64,000 nt of DNA from Vibrio sp. B1FLJ16 (GTDB lineage Bacteria; Pseudomonadota; Gammaproteobacteria; Enterobacterales; Vibrionaceae). A program made the position numbers and the translations under genes. How positions within the stretch are numbered: the first letter of the stretch is position 1; every line of letters begins with the position of its first letter. The notes under the pieces were generated by a model that made no database searches, was not told the origin of the DNA, and saw only the letters and a program-made list of their open reading frames with translations. The stretch is from assembly GCF_905175385.1 (NCBI RefSeq), contig NZ_HG992749.1, positions 1,240,001-1,304,000 on the forward strand. Direction: 5' to 3'. Shown here one piece after another: positions 27,416 to 36,353 of this stretch.

Positions 27416-29218
27416 GTGATTGATAACTATTCTCAAACATTAAGACGGTTAATAATTCTTCTTCTAGGCTTAATGTTCTGCGCGACGGTATATGCGCAAC
27501 AAAAACAAAGAGAAACCTTTGATGTCGGAGTGTTGGCATTACGAGGGCATGATCACGCTAGACAAGCTTGGGAACCAACTGTGGACTGGCTGAGTTCCGA
27601 GAGTTCAGAATATAAATTTCAGCTTCACACTTATGACTTCGACCAGTTGGAAACGGCGTTTCTTAACAATCAGTTAGACTTCATTCTGACGAGTCCGGGG
27701 CAGGCGACGAAGCTAGCCCGTGAGTTTCCTATTAGCTGGCTTGCAACACAAAAAACGGCTTATAGCGATATCCCGAATAAGTCTATAGCTTCTGTGGTGA
27801 TAGTCAGAGAAGACTCGAAATATAAGAAGCTTTCGCAGGTTGACGAAGCGAGAATAGGTGCAGTGTCAGAAAAAGCCTTCGGTGGTTTTCTGGCATTGAG
27901 ATATGAAGTGGATAAGTTAGGTTTTTTCAGTTCGTCTTTCTTTAAGAACATTGAGTTTACCGGCCCGCCAACCGATCAAATTATCTTGGATGTAATAAAT
28001 CATGATCGTGATGTTGCGATTGTGCCAGCTTGTACTTTAGAGAGTTTAGTGGCAGAGGGGCGAGTTAATTTAAAAGACGTGCGCGTCCTGAATGAACAGC
28101 GGCCAGCCAATTCGATCTGCGCAGTGAGTACTCCTCTCTATCCTAACTGGACGCTCGCAATGACAGAGCGAACGCCAATTGAAGTAGGGCAGTACGTTGC
28201 CCAAACACTGTTTGCAATGCCGAGTGACCACCCTGCGGCCTCGGCTGCAAATAATAAAGGCTGGATGCTGGCGGTACCGAGTGTGGATGTTGATAATGTA
28301 TACAAACATCTCGATCTACACCCGCTGCAGAAAGACTTTTCTGAGAGTGCGACGGGTTGGCTGGTGAAACATCGCTCAGTCGTCATCGTGATACTGCTAT
28401 CCTTTTTAGTTCTGACCCTATATCACATCTCTTTGGCGTGGCGCTTCAAGCACAACCAAAGGAAATTGTCATCAACATTAAACGACCTGAGAACAAAGAG
28501 CAGTTTGTTGGAATATGCTCAGCGTGTGACGATTGTCGGTGAATTAGGCAGTAGCCTCGCGCACGAGATCAACCAGCCCCTAGCTGCAATAAAGAATTAC
28601 AGTCAAGGCGCGAAAAACCGATTAGAGCAGGGTGTTACACCAGAAGAACTTGAACCGGTGCTGAACAGAATTCAACAACAGGTCGGGGTTGCCAGTGACA
28701 TTATCCAAAGGCTGCGTGCTTTAATTAAGAAAAAACCGGTTGAGAAACGTTGGGTTGATTTGCGTGGCTTGATTTCAGAGTCAATAAAGCTGGTGGAATA
28801 TGAGTTTGAACGTAAAGGCGTTCGTCTGCAAGTAGCTTTCACCGGAGTTGAGCGCTTGGTTTACGTTGACCCTACAGGCTTCCTTCAAGTGATGCTCAAT
28901 TTATTAACTAATGCCAAAGATGCATGCCAGAGTCATGACAATCCGTCTTTTCCGTTATTAGTCACTATCGACATTGTTTTTGGTGACGATCAGCTTTCGA
29001 TTGATGTTATTGATAATGGTATCGGCTTTGATGAAAGCAAAATCCCTCTGGAACAGGTTTTTTATACGACTAAGGCTGAAGGGCTCGGGCTCGGGCTTGC
29101 TATCTGCCGGGATATCATTGAAGCGCATTCCGGCACGATACGATTCTTACATGTTGAACCGACAGGCTGTCAGGTTTCCATTCAATTACCTTACCTGGAG
29201 GAAAACGATGCGTCGTGA
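27416..29218 (+). CDS. Sensor histidine kinase with PhnD-like periplasmic domain (TtrS/ThsS-like)
   Basis: Membrane sensor of 600 residues. A signal/TM segment (about 10-27) is followed by a periplasmic domain of the PhnD/phosphonate-binding type (about 33-300; FDVGVLALRGHDHARQAWEPTVDWL, DFILTSPGQATKL), a second TM (321-341), a HisKA domain with phospho-acceptor H383 in LAHEINQPLAAIKNY, and an HATPase domain (NLLTNAKDA, DNGIGFDES, GLGLGLAIC). This layout is that of the tetrathionate sensor TtrS and the thiosulfate sensor ThsS. No ttr or phs reductase genes are nearby; the rhodanese operon is the obvious target. The start is GTG at 27416 without a good ribosome site, so the exact start is uncertain. 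Overlaps the regulator gene by 11 bp. Confidence 0.88.
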   Translation: MIDNYSQTLRRLIILLLGLMFCATVYAQQKQRETFDVGVLALRGHDHARQAWEPTVDWLSSESSEYKFQLHTYDFDQLETAFLNNQLDFILTSPGQATKLAREFPISWLATQKTAYSDIPNKSIASVVIVREDSKYKKLSQVDEARIGAVSEKAFGGFLALRYEVDKLGFFSSSFFKNIEFTGPPTDQIILDVINHDRDVAIVPACTLESLVAEGRVNLKDVRVLNEQRPANSICAVSTPLYPNWTLAMTERTPIEVGQYVAQTLFAMPSDHPAASAANNKGWMLAVPSVDVDNVYKHLDLHPLQKDFSESATGWLVKHRSVVIVILLSFLVLTLYHISLAWRFKHNQRKLSSTLNDLRTKSSLLEYAQRVTIVGELGSSLAHEINQPLAAIKNYSQGAKNRLEQGVTPEELEPVLNRIQQQVGVASDIIQRLRALIKKKPVEKRWVDLRGLISESIKLVEYEFERKGVRLQVAFTGVERLVYVDPTGFLQVMLNLLTNAKDACQSHDNPSFPLLVTIDIVFGDDQLSIDVIDNGIGFDESKIPLEQVFYTTKAEGLGLGLAICRDIIEAHSGTIRFLHVEPTGCQVSIQLPYLEENDAS

Positions 29219-29804
29219 TCAATACCCACTTTATATTGTTGATGATGAAGAATCGGTGCTGGAATCTATGGCGTTTATGCTTGAGAGCTATGGCTATCGA
29301 GTAGAAACATTTAATCTGGGGCAAGGGTTTCTTGATGCGATTGACACCGATCAGATAGGTTGTGTGTTACTGGATAGTCGAATGCCGGGTCTCAGAGGCC
29401 AAGATATTCAGAAAATACTCAGCAATCAGAACAGCGCGTTAAGCATCATCTACTTAACAGGCCATGGCGATATACCTATGGCGGTAGAAGCGTTAAAAAG
29501 TGGTGCCATTGATTTTTTTCAAAAACCGGTTGATGGAGATAGTCTGGTGACTGCTATTGATAAAGCCATGCAGGCTTCTGAATCTAGCGCAAAGGGATTT
29601 GCAGAATCTAAAGCGATCGAGTCGTTAACTCAACGGGAAAGAGAAGTGCTGGATTTAATTGTTCAAGGTAAAAAGAATCAGCAAATGGCAGATGAGTTAT
29701 GCGTCTCATTAAGAACCATCGAAGTGCATCGCTCTAATGTGATGAAGAAGCTTGAAGCCGACAATTTGGCGGTGCTCATTCGTAAAGTAGGGCATTTGAT
29801 TTAA
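29208..29804 (+). CDS. Two-component response regulator, FixJ/TtrR type
   Basis: Regulator of 198 residues: receiver domain with acidic pair D12-D13, phospho-acceptor D56 (LLDSRMPG) and the FixJ-like GHGDIPMAVEALKSGAIDFFQKP block, then a LuxR-type HTH (LTQREREVLDLIVQGKKNQQMADELCVSLRTIEVHRSNVMKKL, about 136-178). The start at 29208 has GGAGG at the right distance; a longer frame reaching 28974 only reads the kinase gene out of phase. Expected to bind DNA and activate the divergent rhodanese operon when phosphorylated by the upstream kinase. Confidence 0.92.
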   Translation: MRRDQYPLYIVDDEESVLESMAFMLESYGYRVETFNLGQGFLDAIDTDQIGCVLLDSRMPGLRGQDIQKILSNQNSALSIIYLTGHGDIPMAVEALKSGAIDFFQKPVDGDSLVTAIDKAMQASESSAKGFAESKAIESLTQREREVLDLIVQGKKNQQMADELCVSLRTIEVHRSNVMKKLEADNLAVLIRKVGHLI

Positions 29805-29828
29805 AAACAAAAAATGGTTTAGAAATAA

Positions 29829-29854
29829 AAAAGCAGCCGTTTGGCTGCTTTTTA
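29829..29854. terminator. Bidirectional terminator after the two-component system
   Basis: Stem AAAAGCAGCC/GGCTGCTTTT with loop GTTT and T-runs on both strands. It separates the regulator gene from convergent hslJ-like gene. Confidence 0.85.
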
Positions 29855-29858
29855 ATAA

Positions 29859-29901
29859 TATACCCAAGTCATTCTCGCTGAACCGATCATCTTGAGGTTA
29901 A
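29859..29901. repeat. Half copy of a Vibrio palindromic repeat
   Basis: TATACCCAAGTC followed by a CATCTTGAGGTTAATC tail resembles one arm of the longer palindrome at 38657-38739. The second arm is missing. Confidence 0.35.
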
Positions 29902-29917
29902 TCAGTATATCAATTGG

Positions 29918-30364
29918 TTAATTAACCCAATCACGAAGAGTAAATGTTAACTCATGCTCTGAATTTTTAAGAACTAAGCCATCTTTAGTCAGTGTAATAT
30001 CACTCCAGTCAGATAGCGTTGTAGACATTGCTTTCTCGATATTCATGATGTCACCAATACACATTTTCATGGTCATGCCCATTTTATCGATGCGTAGTTG
30101 GTTATTTTTCAGCTCAGCCTGACCAAAGAAATTGTTACAGCCAGCATTGCCGTTAGCGGTCAGATTTTCACCAATTTCCAGGCGGGGTGCTTTTTGGCGT
30201 TCGGTAAGTTCGATCTTGTTACCATCAATCTGAACCAGCTCCCAATTATGGTGCTGTAAGTCTTGAGCCGTTATTTCTTTCACATTGTCACCGTTGCTTG
30301 TACATGCCGTCATTAGAACAGGTAGGGAAATTGCAGCAACTAACGTTTTTAGACTAAGCTTCAT
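29918..30364 (-). CDS. META-domain lipoprotein, HslJ-like
   Basis: Lipoprotein of 148 residues: signal with lipobox LMTAC (about 17-21) and a META domain (about 35-143), with the motifs WELVQIDG, ANGNAGCNNFFGQ and MTMKMC. E. coli HslJ is a heat-inducible outer-membrane lipoprotein of the same fold linked to novobiocin resistance; the biochemical role is not known. Single gene, with about 165 bp before the divergent DUF1289 gene. Confidence 0.88.
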   Translation of the reverse strand: MKLSLKTLVAAISLPVLMTACTSNGDNVKEITAQDLQHHNWELVQIDGNKIELTERQKAPRLEIGENLTANGNAGCNNFFGQAELKNNQLRIDKMGMTMKMCIGDIMNIEKAMSTTLSDWSDITLTKDGLVLKNSEHELTFTLRDWVN

Positions 30365-30531
30365 TTAATAGACTCCGTTATACAAAACGAGGATAAGTAT
30401 ACGTAATAAAACACTGTTTTTGTCAGTATACGGTAATAGTTTGATATAACGCAGCTCATTGCAGTACATGTTACTGATTAGCACCGATCTACGGTTGGAG
30501 TAAGTTACGAGAATAAAAGAACGGTTTTAGC

Positions 30532-30780
30532 ATGGAGCAATTGGAGTTTTTTACTGTCCCCAGTCCTTGTGTTGGCATTTGTAGTGCCGACGAGAAAGGG
30601 TATTGCAAAGGATGTATGCGCAAAAGAGAAGAGCGGTTTAACTGGCAGAAATACACACCTGCTCAGCAGCTCTACGTGATTAAGTTATGCCGTCAGCGTT
30701 ACAGAAGAAAAATGTCAGCAAGTAAGGGGAGGGCTGAGCAGCCAAAAGAAGCTATCTCCCCACAGCAAGATCTGTTCTAA
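30532..30780 (+). CDS. DUF1289 family small cysteine-rich protein
   Basis: Protein of 82 residues with the DUF1289 pattern: PSPCVGICSADEKGYCKGCMRKREE, four cysteines in C-x3-C-x7-C-x2-C spacing that probably bind a metal, followed by a basic helical part (QQLYVIKLCRQRYRRK). Family function unknown. The ribosome site is poor. An inverted repeat follows the stop codon. Confidence 0.82.
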   Translation: MEQLEFFTVPSPCVGICSADEKGYCKGCMRKREERFNWQKYTPAQQLYVIKLCRQRYRRKMSASKGRAEQPKEAISPQQDLF

Positions 30781-30789
30781 TGAGATTTA

Positions 30790-30837
30790 TTCCCGGCTCG
30801 TGGTTTCTTTGTGAACCAAGAAGCTGTGAGCCGGGAA
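30790..30837. terminator. GC-rich inverted repeat after the DUF1289 gene
   Basis: Perfect 10-bp arms TTCCCGGCTC (30790-30799) and GAGCCGGGAA (30828-30837) around a 28-base loop. There is no T-run, so a role as terminator for either of the two convergent genes is uncertain. Confidence 0.45.
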
Positions 30838-30863
30838 GCTTCTAGCTATTATCCTAAATGGCG

Positions 30864-31085
30864 TTATTTCATTGACCAAGTATCGCTAATCCAGCCTCCT
30901 GCTTGTTCGTCGAAGTGACTTCCTGCAAATCGGTGGTTCAGTTCAACATCTAACTTGCTTGTCGGGCGTTCATCCATAAGTCGGTGGATATACTTCGCCA
31001 TAGGATCAGTACATGCTTCTCGCTCTCTGCGTACGACCACTTCTTTGATAATTTCAAGTCTGTAGCTCTTGCTGGCTCGTTTCAT
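30864..31085 (-). CDS. Hypothetical 73-residue protein
   Basis: Not recognised. The frame starts after a strong GGAGGTGAAAAATG ribosome site, which is the main evidence that it is real. The protein is soluble and charged, rich in Arg, Glu and Lys in the first half (SYRLEIIKEVVVRREREAC), with no signal or membrane segment. The upstream 400 bp hold no other gene. No partner is obvious; neighbouring genes are unrelated. Confidence 0.6.
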   Translation of the reverse strand: MKRASKSYRLEIIKEVVVRREREACTDPMAKYIHRLMDERPTSKLDVELNHRFAGSHFDEQAGGWISDTWSMK

Positions 31086-31407
31086 TTTTCACCTCCAGAA
31101 CTCGATGGCAGCATTTGACACATATTGGCGTCCGGAACACTGCTCATTGGTGTCGCATTGAGGCGAATCACCTTAGTTTGGAGTCTAAAAGACAAGTCGT
31201 TTGAGAGCAGAAGTTATAACGCCATTTACGTCTTTCTTACAGTTGCTCTCAATAACGTCCAAAGTTGTGCGGAAAGTTAATTAACGAGTCTGTATATAAG
31301 AAAGACCTTATCAAACATAGAAGCCCGATATGGGGGCGTCAACAACATAAATGAACAATTTTTGAACAATTTGTGAAGGTGGAATATTTTCAGAGATTTA
31401 AGAGAAA
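31086..31407. other. Intergenic region without a visible gene
   Basis: Carries the promoter of the 73-residue ORF on the minus strand. It contains an AT-rich stretch with the repeated phrase GAACAATTT. No tRNA-like fold or conserved sRNA terminator was recognised apart from the ushA terminator at its end. Confidence 0.4.
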
Positions 31408-31436
31408 TAAAAAACCGGAGCCTTAAAGACCCCGGT
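31408..31436 (-). terminator. Probable terminator of ushA
   Basis: On the minus strand ACCGGGGTC..GGCTCCGGT (one mismatch) is followed by TTTTTTATTTC. Lies about 60 bp past the ushA stop codon. Confidence 0.7.
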
Positions 31437-31498
31437 CATATTCGTCAGAAATTTTGGTTCGTGTCTGAGAGCAACCTCTTCATGAAGAGATTACATTG

Positions 31499-33202
31499 TT
31501 AATCACCTGTCGCCGGGCAGCCTGTTACCGACTGACCATTGCTGAAGTACTGAATGTTGCCTAAGTTCTTTTCGTAGTCCGCAGCTGAAATCTGAGGGTT
31601 TTTGACGAAGAATTCGCGAAGAACGTAAGCGTCTGTCAGCTGAGTCGATTCAACGTCGATTACAGGGTAATCATCACCGCCTGCGGCGCTGAAGCTGATT
31701 ACAGAAAACGTGTATTCGGCGTCTAGTTCAAATCCCTTATTGTTAATATCAGTGATTGTTACCGAGCCAGCATCACAGTCAACGTCCAGCGTAATGTTGT
31801 CTAACTGAGCGTAAGCACCAGAGCCGGCAGATTTCGTTGCTACTACGTCCAGATAGTCTTCAACTTCCTGACCTGTCATGGTCGCTTTAGTGACGAAGTT
31901 ACCGAAAGGTTGTACTGTTAGTACGTCTCGGTAGGCAATGTCACCTGCTGGAATGGAATCACGCACGCCACCAGAGTTCATTACACCAAAATCAGCATTT
32001 ACTAATTCGTAAGTACGGTAAGCTTCACCAAGCAGGTGACCCAGGTTAGTTTGCTCTGAACGAACAATGGCACGGTCGCCTTCTAGCTTACCGTCTGTAT
32101 TGGAGATCACTTCCCCTAACAGTTCCTGACCTTGATCCTGGTAAACCTGAAGGGTTTGTTTCACCTCCGCATCAGGTTCAATGTACCCGCCGATAAACTC
32201 GTCGTTCTCATCGAGTAGGTTGACTGGTATTAGTGCGTAGTTTGCCAGGTGTAGCTTACCGTCGTAGTACTCGAAGTCTGCACGGCCAACATATTTACCC
32301 CACTCGTGCGCCTGCATAATGTAAGTACCGTTTTGCTGATCTGGCGTACAGTCATCACCTGGGGTGAAGTCCGCATAGTCGTTTGTGCCAGGCTCCATAC
32401 ATACAGGGTTTTGTGAGTGGCCACCAATGATGGCATTCAGCTGTCCTTCTTCAAGTGAACGAGCCAGCATTACGTCACCAGGTGCTTCACTGCCGTAATT
32501 ACCATTTTGGTAGTGACCCATATGTGTGGTTGCGAAAACCAGGTCGACGCTTTCGTTCTCTTCAATTTCTTTTAAGACTTTTTGAATCTCTACTTGAGGA
32601 GCTTCGAAGTAGATATCCGCAACGTTGTCTGGGTTTACCAGTTTGGCGGTCGCTTCCGTTGTCAATCCAATTACCGCGATCTTAAGGCCATTAAGAGTAA
32701 AAACTTTATAAGGAGCGAAATAACGTTCGTCGGTCACGTTGCCTTCAGAATCTCTCTTATAGATATTGGCCGCCAGCATAGGGAAGTCTGCCCATGCAAT
32801 TTGCTTGTTGAGGACATCGAGAGGGTTGTCAAACTCGTGGTTACCGACGGCCATCGCGTCGTAACCCAGCAGATTCATCCCCATGAAATCCGGTTCAGCA
32901 TCTTGCATGTCTGACTCAGGCACACCTGTGTTGATATCACCACCGGAAAGGAGAATAGATTCACCACCATTTGCTGTCACGTCTGCACGAAGAGACTGGA
33001 TTAACGTTTGACGTGCAGCCATACCATACTCGCCACTGTCGTTTTCCCAGAAACGGCCGTGGTTATCGTTAGTGTGAAGAATGGTGAATTTTGTACATGA
33101 ATCTGCTGCTTCACAGCTGATAGCAATGGTATCAGTGTCTGAGTCACATCCAGCAAGAGCAATACCAACCGAAAGTACCAAGAGCGATTTGGAGAATTTC
33201 AT
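31499..33202 (-). CDS. ushA: 5'-nucleotidase / UDP-sugar hydrolase, lipoprotein form (UshA/NutA)
   Basis: Extracytoplasmic metallophosphatase that takes phosphate off nucleotides so that nucleosides can be imported. 567 residues. The signal ends in lipobox LAGC, so it is lipid-anchored, as in known Vibrio 5'-nucleotidases, rather than free as in E. coli. Metal-binding motifs are HTNDNHGRF (about 44-52), GGDINTG, GNHEF (near 140) and ATTHMGHY/GGHSQ; the C-terminal substrate domain has NSGGVRDSI and PFGN. Single gene with its own terminator. Confidence 0.94.
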   Translation of the reverse strand: MKFSKSLLVLSVGIALAGCDSDTDTIAISCEAADSCTKFTILHTNDNHGRFWENDSGEYGMAARQTLIQSLRADVTANGGESILLSGGDINTGVPESDMQDAEPDFMGMNLLGYDAMAVGNHEFDNPLDVLNKQIAWADFPMLAANIYKRDSEGNVTDERYFAPYKVFTLNGLKIAVIGLTTEATAKLVNPDNVADIYFEAPQVEIQKVLKEIEENESVDLVFATTHMGHYQNGNYGSEAPGDVMLARSLEEGQLNAIIGGHSQNPVCMEPGTNDYADFTPGDDCTPDQQNGTYIMQAHEWGKYVGRADFEYYDGKLHLANYALIPVNLLDENDEFIGGYIEPDAEVKQTLQVYQDQGQELLGEVISNTDGKLEGDRAIVRSEQTNLGHLLGEAYRTYELVNADFGVMNSGGVRDSIPAGDIAYRDVLTVQPFGNFVTKATMTGQEVEDYLDVVATKSAGSGAYAQLDNITLDVDCDAGSVTITDINNKGFELDAEYTFSVISFSAAGGDDYPVIDVESTQLTDAYVLREFFVKNPQISAADYEKNLGNIQYFSNGQSVTGCPATGD

Positions 33203-33658
33203 AGGGGGATCCTTTTTCGTGATTTTGTTATTATTACGGCGTGCAATATACTGATTAAATTTGATATTTTAGTGATCTGTGTCTTATTTATACTTGTATC
33301 AAATAAGCGAGTTCATAACCTTTTAAACTCCGTCGATAAATAAACAGAATCGGTTTTCAGTTAATATTCGACGTTTTCTTTAACGTAATTTTGTGAAGAG
33401 GATAGTTGAATGCACGCTATTTGTATGAATTAGCGTACATACAAATGAGATCTTGATCGCTCTTGAAAGGGTTTATTTTTTATCTCAATAGTTTCTCAGT
33501 TAAGAGATAGAGAATTTCTGATTTTTGTGTTTGGCGGCCATTTTCTGAATAGGGTATTTAAGAAAGAAAGCGTATATTTCTGTTCAAACAACAGTATGAG
33601 TAACTATCTTCGGGGAGCGGAGAGTAAGAAGTGAGTTTTTTGACTTGGCTTAAATAGT
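33203..33658. other. Intergenic region upstream of ushA
   Basis: About 455 bp of AT-rich DNA. It should hold the ushA promoter. No reading frame, hairpin or repeat of note was found before the terminator at 33659. Confidence 0.4.
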
Positions 33659-33691
33659 AAAACCCCGGAGGTGGTAAGTCTCCGGGGTTTT
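33659..33691. terminator. Strong terminator downstream of rplY
   Basis: Perfect 12-bp stem AAAACCCCGGAG/CTCCGGGGTTTT with loop GTGGTAAGT. Runs of T are available on both strands. It lies 88 bp past the rplY stop codon. Confidence 0.85.
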
Positions 33692-33779
33692 GAAATTTTT
33701 TAGATGTCTCGGTTGGTAAGTCCGATTATCTGTTATGCAAAAGGTTTGGATTTAATCCGAGTAATTCCTTGGTAGGGAA

Positions 33780-34058
33780 TTAGATACGGATGAAGTCCAT
33801 GTGTTCAACTTTTGGCTTGAACGCGTGACGTTGAACGTCTTGTGGCTTAACTTTAACTTCTTTGCCATCGATTACTAGAACTAGACCTTCGTAGAACTCA
33901 GGCTTGTCCATTTGGTTGATGACGTCGTCGTGGTTAAGAACGATAGCTACTGCTGCTTCTTCACCGCCGTATACAACTGCAGGGAATTTGCCAGCGTGAC
34001 GTAGGCGGCGGCTCGCACCTTTACCTAGTTCAGTACGTACTACTGCTTCGAATTTCAT
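33780..34058 (-). CDS. rplY: 50S ribosomal protein L25
   Basis: Short, single-domain L25 (92 residues, E. coli 94) that binds 5S rRNA. Typical motifs: [22 protein letters not shown] (about 12-33), KPEFYEG and [15 protein letters not shown] near the C-terminus. A start at 34073 is possible in frame, but the ATG at 34058 gives the standard [15 protein letters not shown]-terminus. It has no CTC-type C-terminal extension. Confidence 0.97.
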   Translation of the reverse strand: MKFEAVVRTELGKGASRRLRHAGKFPAVVYGGEEAAVAIVLNHDDVINQMDKPEFYEGLVLVIDGKEVKVKPQDVQRHAFKPKVEHMDFIRI

Positions 34059-34341
34059 AGTATTTACTCTCAAATTAGTAAAATAAAATTTTCACAGTCA
34101 ACAATGCGACCTTGTTGTCCGTGGTAAGGCTTGAAACAGGAACTGTTCAAGCGAGCGCGGATACTATCATTCCGCCCAGAATTCAGCAACCCAAATCGTA
34201 CCTAAATCAGCAAAAACACCCTAATAAATGTTGTCTAAGTTGCTCGTTTTACTTGTTTAGGACAATAAATGTTCTTTTTACCCCTATTTTCACCGCTTTC
34301 TATATTAATGGAGAGATTACGAAGACATGAGCTGAAAGGGG

Positions 34342-35694
34342 TTAAGTACGACTTATCTGTAATGCCAGCGTTGCTTTTAAGCCGCCCATATTGCTCTTAT
34401 CCAGTGTTAGCTGGCCACGGTAGCTGTGTGCCATTTCACAGACAATGTTTAAACCCAGCCCCGATCCCGGAGTTGCTTCATCCAGCCTGAATCCTCGTTG
34501 CGTAACCTTAGCTAGCTGTTCTTTAGGAATACCCGGACCATCGTCTTCAATAATGATTTGGACGTTATCTTTGTCTTGTACGGAATGGACGCGAATCATG
34601 TGTTTCGCCCACTTGTAACCATTCTCAAGCAGGTTACCTACCATCTCGTCGAGATCGGTTTTCTCGACGGCAACGTTTAGTTCGGAGTCGAGCTCGTTAA
34701 CTAGTGTTATATCGCGGTGGGCATAAACCTTATCAAATGCCATCGATATGGCATCAACTCGTTCCGCAGGATTGGCTTTAACAGAAAGAATGTTCATCGA
34801 GCCTGCCATTCGAGCCCGGCCCAGATGATAATCTATGTGCTCCTGAATTTGCTTAAGTGGCTCTTCTAACCGAGATTGAGTTTTCGGCTCTAGTGTTCGC
34901 ACTTCATTTTTGAGGACGGATAGCGGCGTCTTTAATGCGTGTGATAAATTCCCGGCATGATTGCGTGCTCTTTCCAAAAGCTCCTGGTAGTGGAACAACA
35001 ACGCATTCAGATCGGCAATTAAAGGTGAAATTTCTTTGGGGTAAGTCTCTTCTAAACTCTTTTTGTTTCCTGATTTAAGCTCAGCGAGCTCTTTCTGCAG
35101 TTTCGTTAAGGGGCTTAAAGACCAGGCAATTTGCAGCAGAATAACCGTGAGTACGCCTGCAAACAGCAAACCTAAGATTAACCACAATTGCCCGATTAAG
35201 GTTTGAAGGGTGCTTTTAATCGGGCCTTCATCAATACCGACAACAACATGAATCGGCCCGTCATAGTCTGGCAGATAGAGAACCTTTTCGAGAGTGACCA
35301 ACTTTTCGTTTCTCGCACCATAAGCACCTTTATCGTGCGCTTTATATTCAATTTTTTGGTCCCATAATGAACGTGAACGCACTAGGCTGGTTTTGGTTGA
35401 GGCGCTCCAGTATAGCCCGCTGTACGGTTGTCTGAATCTCGGGTCAGAGAGCGGCGCTGCTAGAGCCAAATGCCCACCACGGTGATCGACTTCTAATTGA
35501 GCGGCGATTTCGTCCATGAAGACACTCAACTGCTCGCGAGAATCGTCCACCATGTAGTGATAGACCTGAGTAGGAATAATGACGCCTGCGGCAAGAATCA
35601 TCGCCGAAAGCCAGACGACAGCTGCTAACACTAGCCGGCTTTTGATACTAAGCCGTTTTAATGTATACAGAGGCAGCCGATCTCTAGTCTGCAT
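34342..35694 (-). CDS. Sensor histidine kinase (PhoQ/QseC-like)
   Basis: Inner-membrane sensor of 450 residues. TM1 is at about 20-41, a periplasmic sensor of about 125 residues follows, TM2 is at about 168-190, then a HAMP-like linker, HisKA with phospho-acceptor H252 in LSHALKTPLSVLKNEV, and HATPase (NLLENGYKWAK, IEDDGPGIPKEQ, GSGLGLNIV). The LSHALKTPL wording is that of the PhoQ group. It overlaps the regulator gene by 11 bp. Signal unknown. V. cholerae also has a two-component pair between rplY and radD, which I take to be the same system; I do not assign a name. Confidence 0.88.
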   Translation of the reverse strand: MQTRDRLPLYTLKRLSIKSRLVLAAVVWLSAMILAAGVIIPTQVYHYMVDDSREQLSVFMDEIAAQLEVDHRGGHLALAAPLSDPRFRQPYSGLYWSASTKTSLVRSRSLWDQKIEYKAHDKGAYGARNEKLVTLEKVLYLPDYDGPIHVVVGIDEGPIKSTLQTLIGQLWLILGLLFAGVLTVILLQIAWSLSPLTKLQKELAELKSGNKKSLEETYPKEISPLIADLNALLFHYQELLERARNHAGNLSHALKTPLSVLKNEVRTLEPKTQSRLEEPLKQIQEHIDYHLGRARMAGSMNILSVKANPAERVDAISMAFDKVYAHRDITLVNELDSELNVAVEKTDLDEMVGNLLENGYKWAKHMIRVHSVQDKDNVQIIIEDDGPGIPKEQLAKVTQRGFRLDEATPGSGLGLNIVCEMAHSYRGQLTLDKSNMGGLKATLALQISRT

Positions 35695-36343
35695 TTAACT
35701 GATACCCCAAGCCCCTAACGGTTTTGATGATTTTAGGTGCTATTTTTTTACGGATTCGGCCTATAAAAACCTCGATCGTGTTGGAATCCCGGTCGAAATC
35801 CTGTTTGTAAATATGTTCGACGAGCTCCGTCCTGGAAATGACTTTCTCGGGATTATGCATAAAGTAGGCGACCACTTTGTATTCCAGCGCAGTCAAATTT
35901 ACCGGTTTACCTTTCCACATCACTTTAGACGTGCGGGTGTCCAGACTTAAGTCACCGATTTGCATGACAGGGGCAGCGTTACCAGATGCTCGTCTTAGTT
36001 GGGCTCGGATACGAGCAATTAACTCAACCATCTCGAACGGTTTGGTCAGGTAATCATCAGCCCCGGCATTCAGTCCTTCAACTCTTTCCGTTAACGTGTC
36101 ACGTGCACTGAGAATAACGACTGGCGTATTAATGTTTTCGTCCCGAATGCCTTGCAGCACGGCTAAGCCATCGAGTTTAGGTAAGCCGAGATCGAGAACA
36201 ATGACATCCCATTCTTCTGATTTTGCTCGATAGAGGGCGTCAACCCCGTCTTGAGAGAGTTCGGGTACCCAGCCCGTACTTTCCAGGGTCTCAATAATTT
36301 GCTCACCGATACGAGGATCGTCTTCGACTACAAGTATTTTCAT
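35684..36343 (-). CDS. OmpR-family response regulator
   Basis: Regulator of 219 residues: receiver with E7-D8-D9, phospho-acceptor D51 and K at about 101, then a winged-helix Trans_reg_C domain (about 125-217; GKPVNLTALEYKVVAYFMHNPEKVISRTEL, DSNTIEVFIGRIRKKI). Close to PhoP/QseB types. It is encoded between a PepSY-domain protein and its kinase, all on the minus strand within 10 bp, so all three are one operon. Confidence 0.92.
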   Translation of the reverse strand: MKILVVEDDPRIGEQIIETLESTGWVPELSQDGVDALYRAKSEEWDVIVLDLGLPKLDGLAVLQGIRDENINTPVVILSARDTLTERVEGLNAGADDYLTKPFEMVELIARIRAQLRRASGNAAPVMQIGDLSLDTRTSKVMWKGKPVNLTALEYKVVAYFMHNPEKVISRTELVEHIYKQDFDRDSNTIEVFIGRIRKKIAPKIIKTVRGLGYQLNAD

Positions 36344-36353
36344 GGTAGTGTTC

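Noticed and set aside
27261..27539. 92-codon minus-strand frame across the sensor-kinase promoter
   Set aside because: Overlaps the signal sequence of the kinase and the palindromic operator; no ribosome site or family match.
34112..34330. 72-codon plus-strand frame between rplY and the sensor kinase
   Set aside because: AT-rich composition, no ribosome site and no homology recognised; treated as intergenic.
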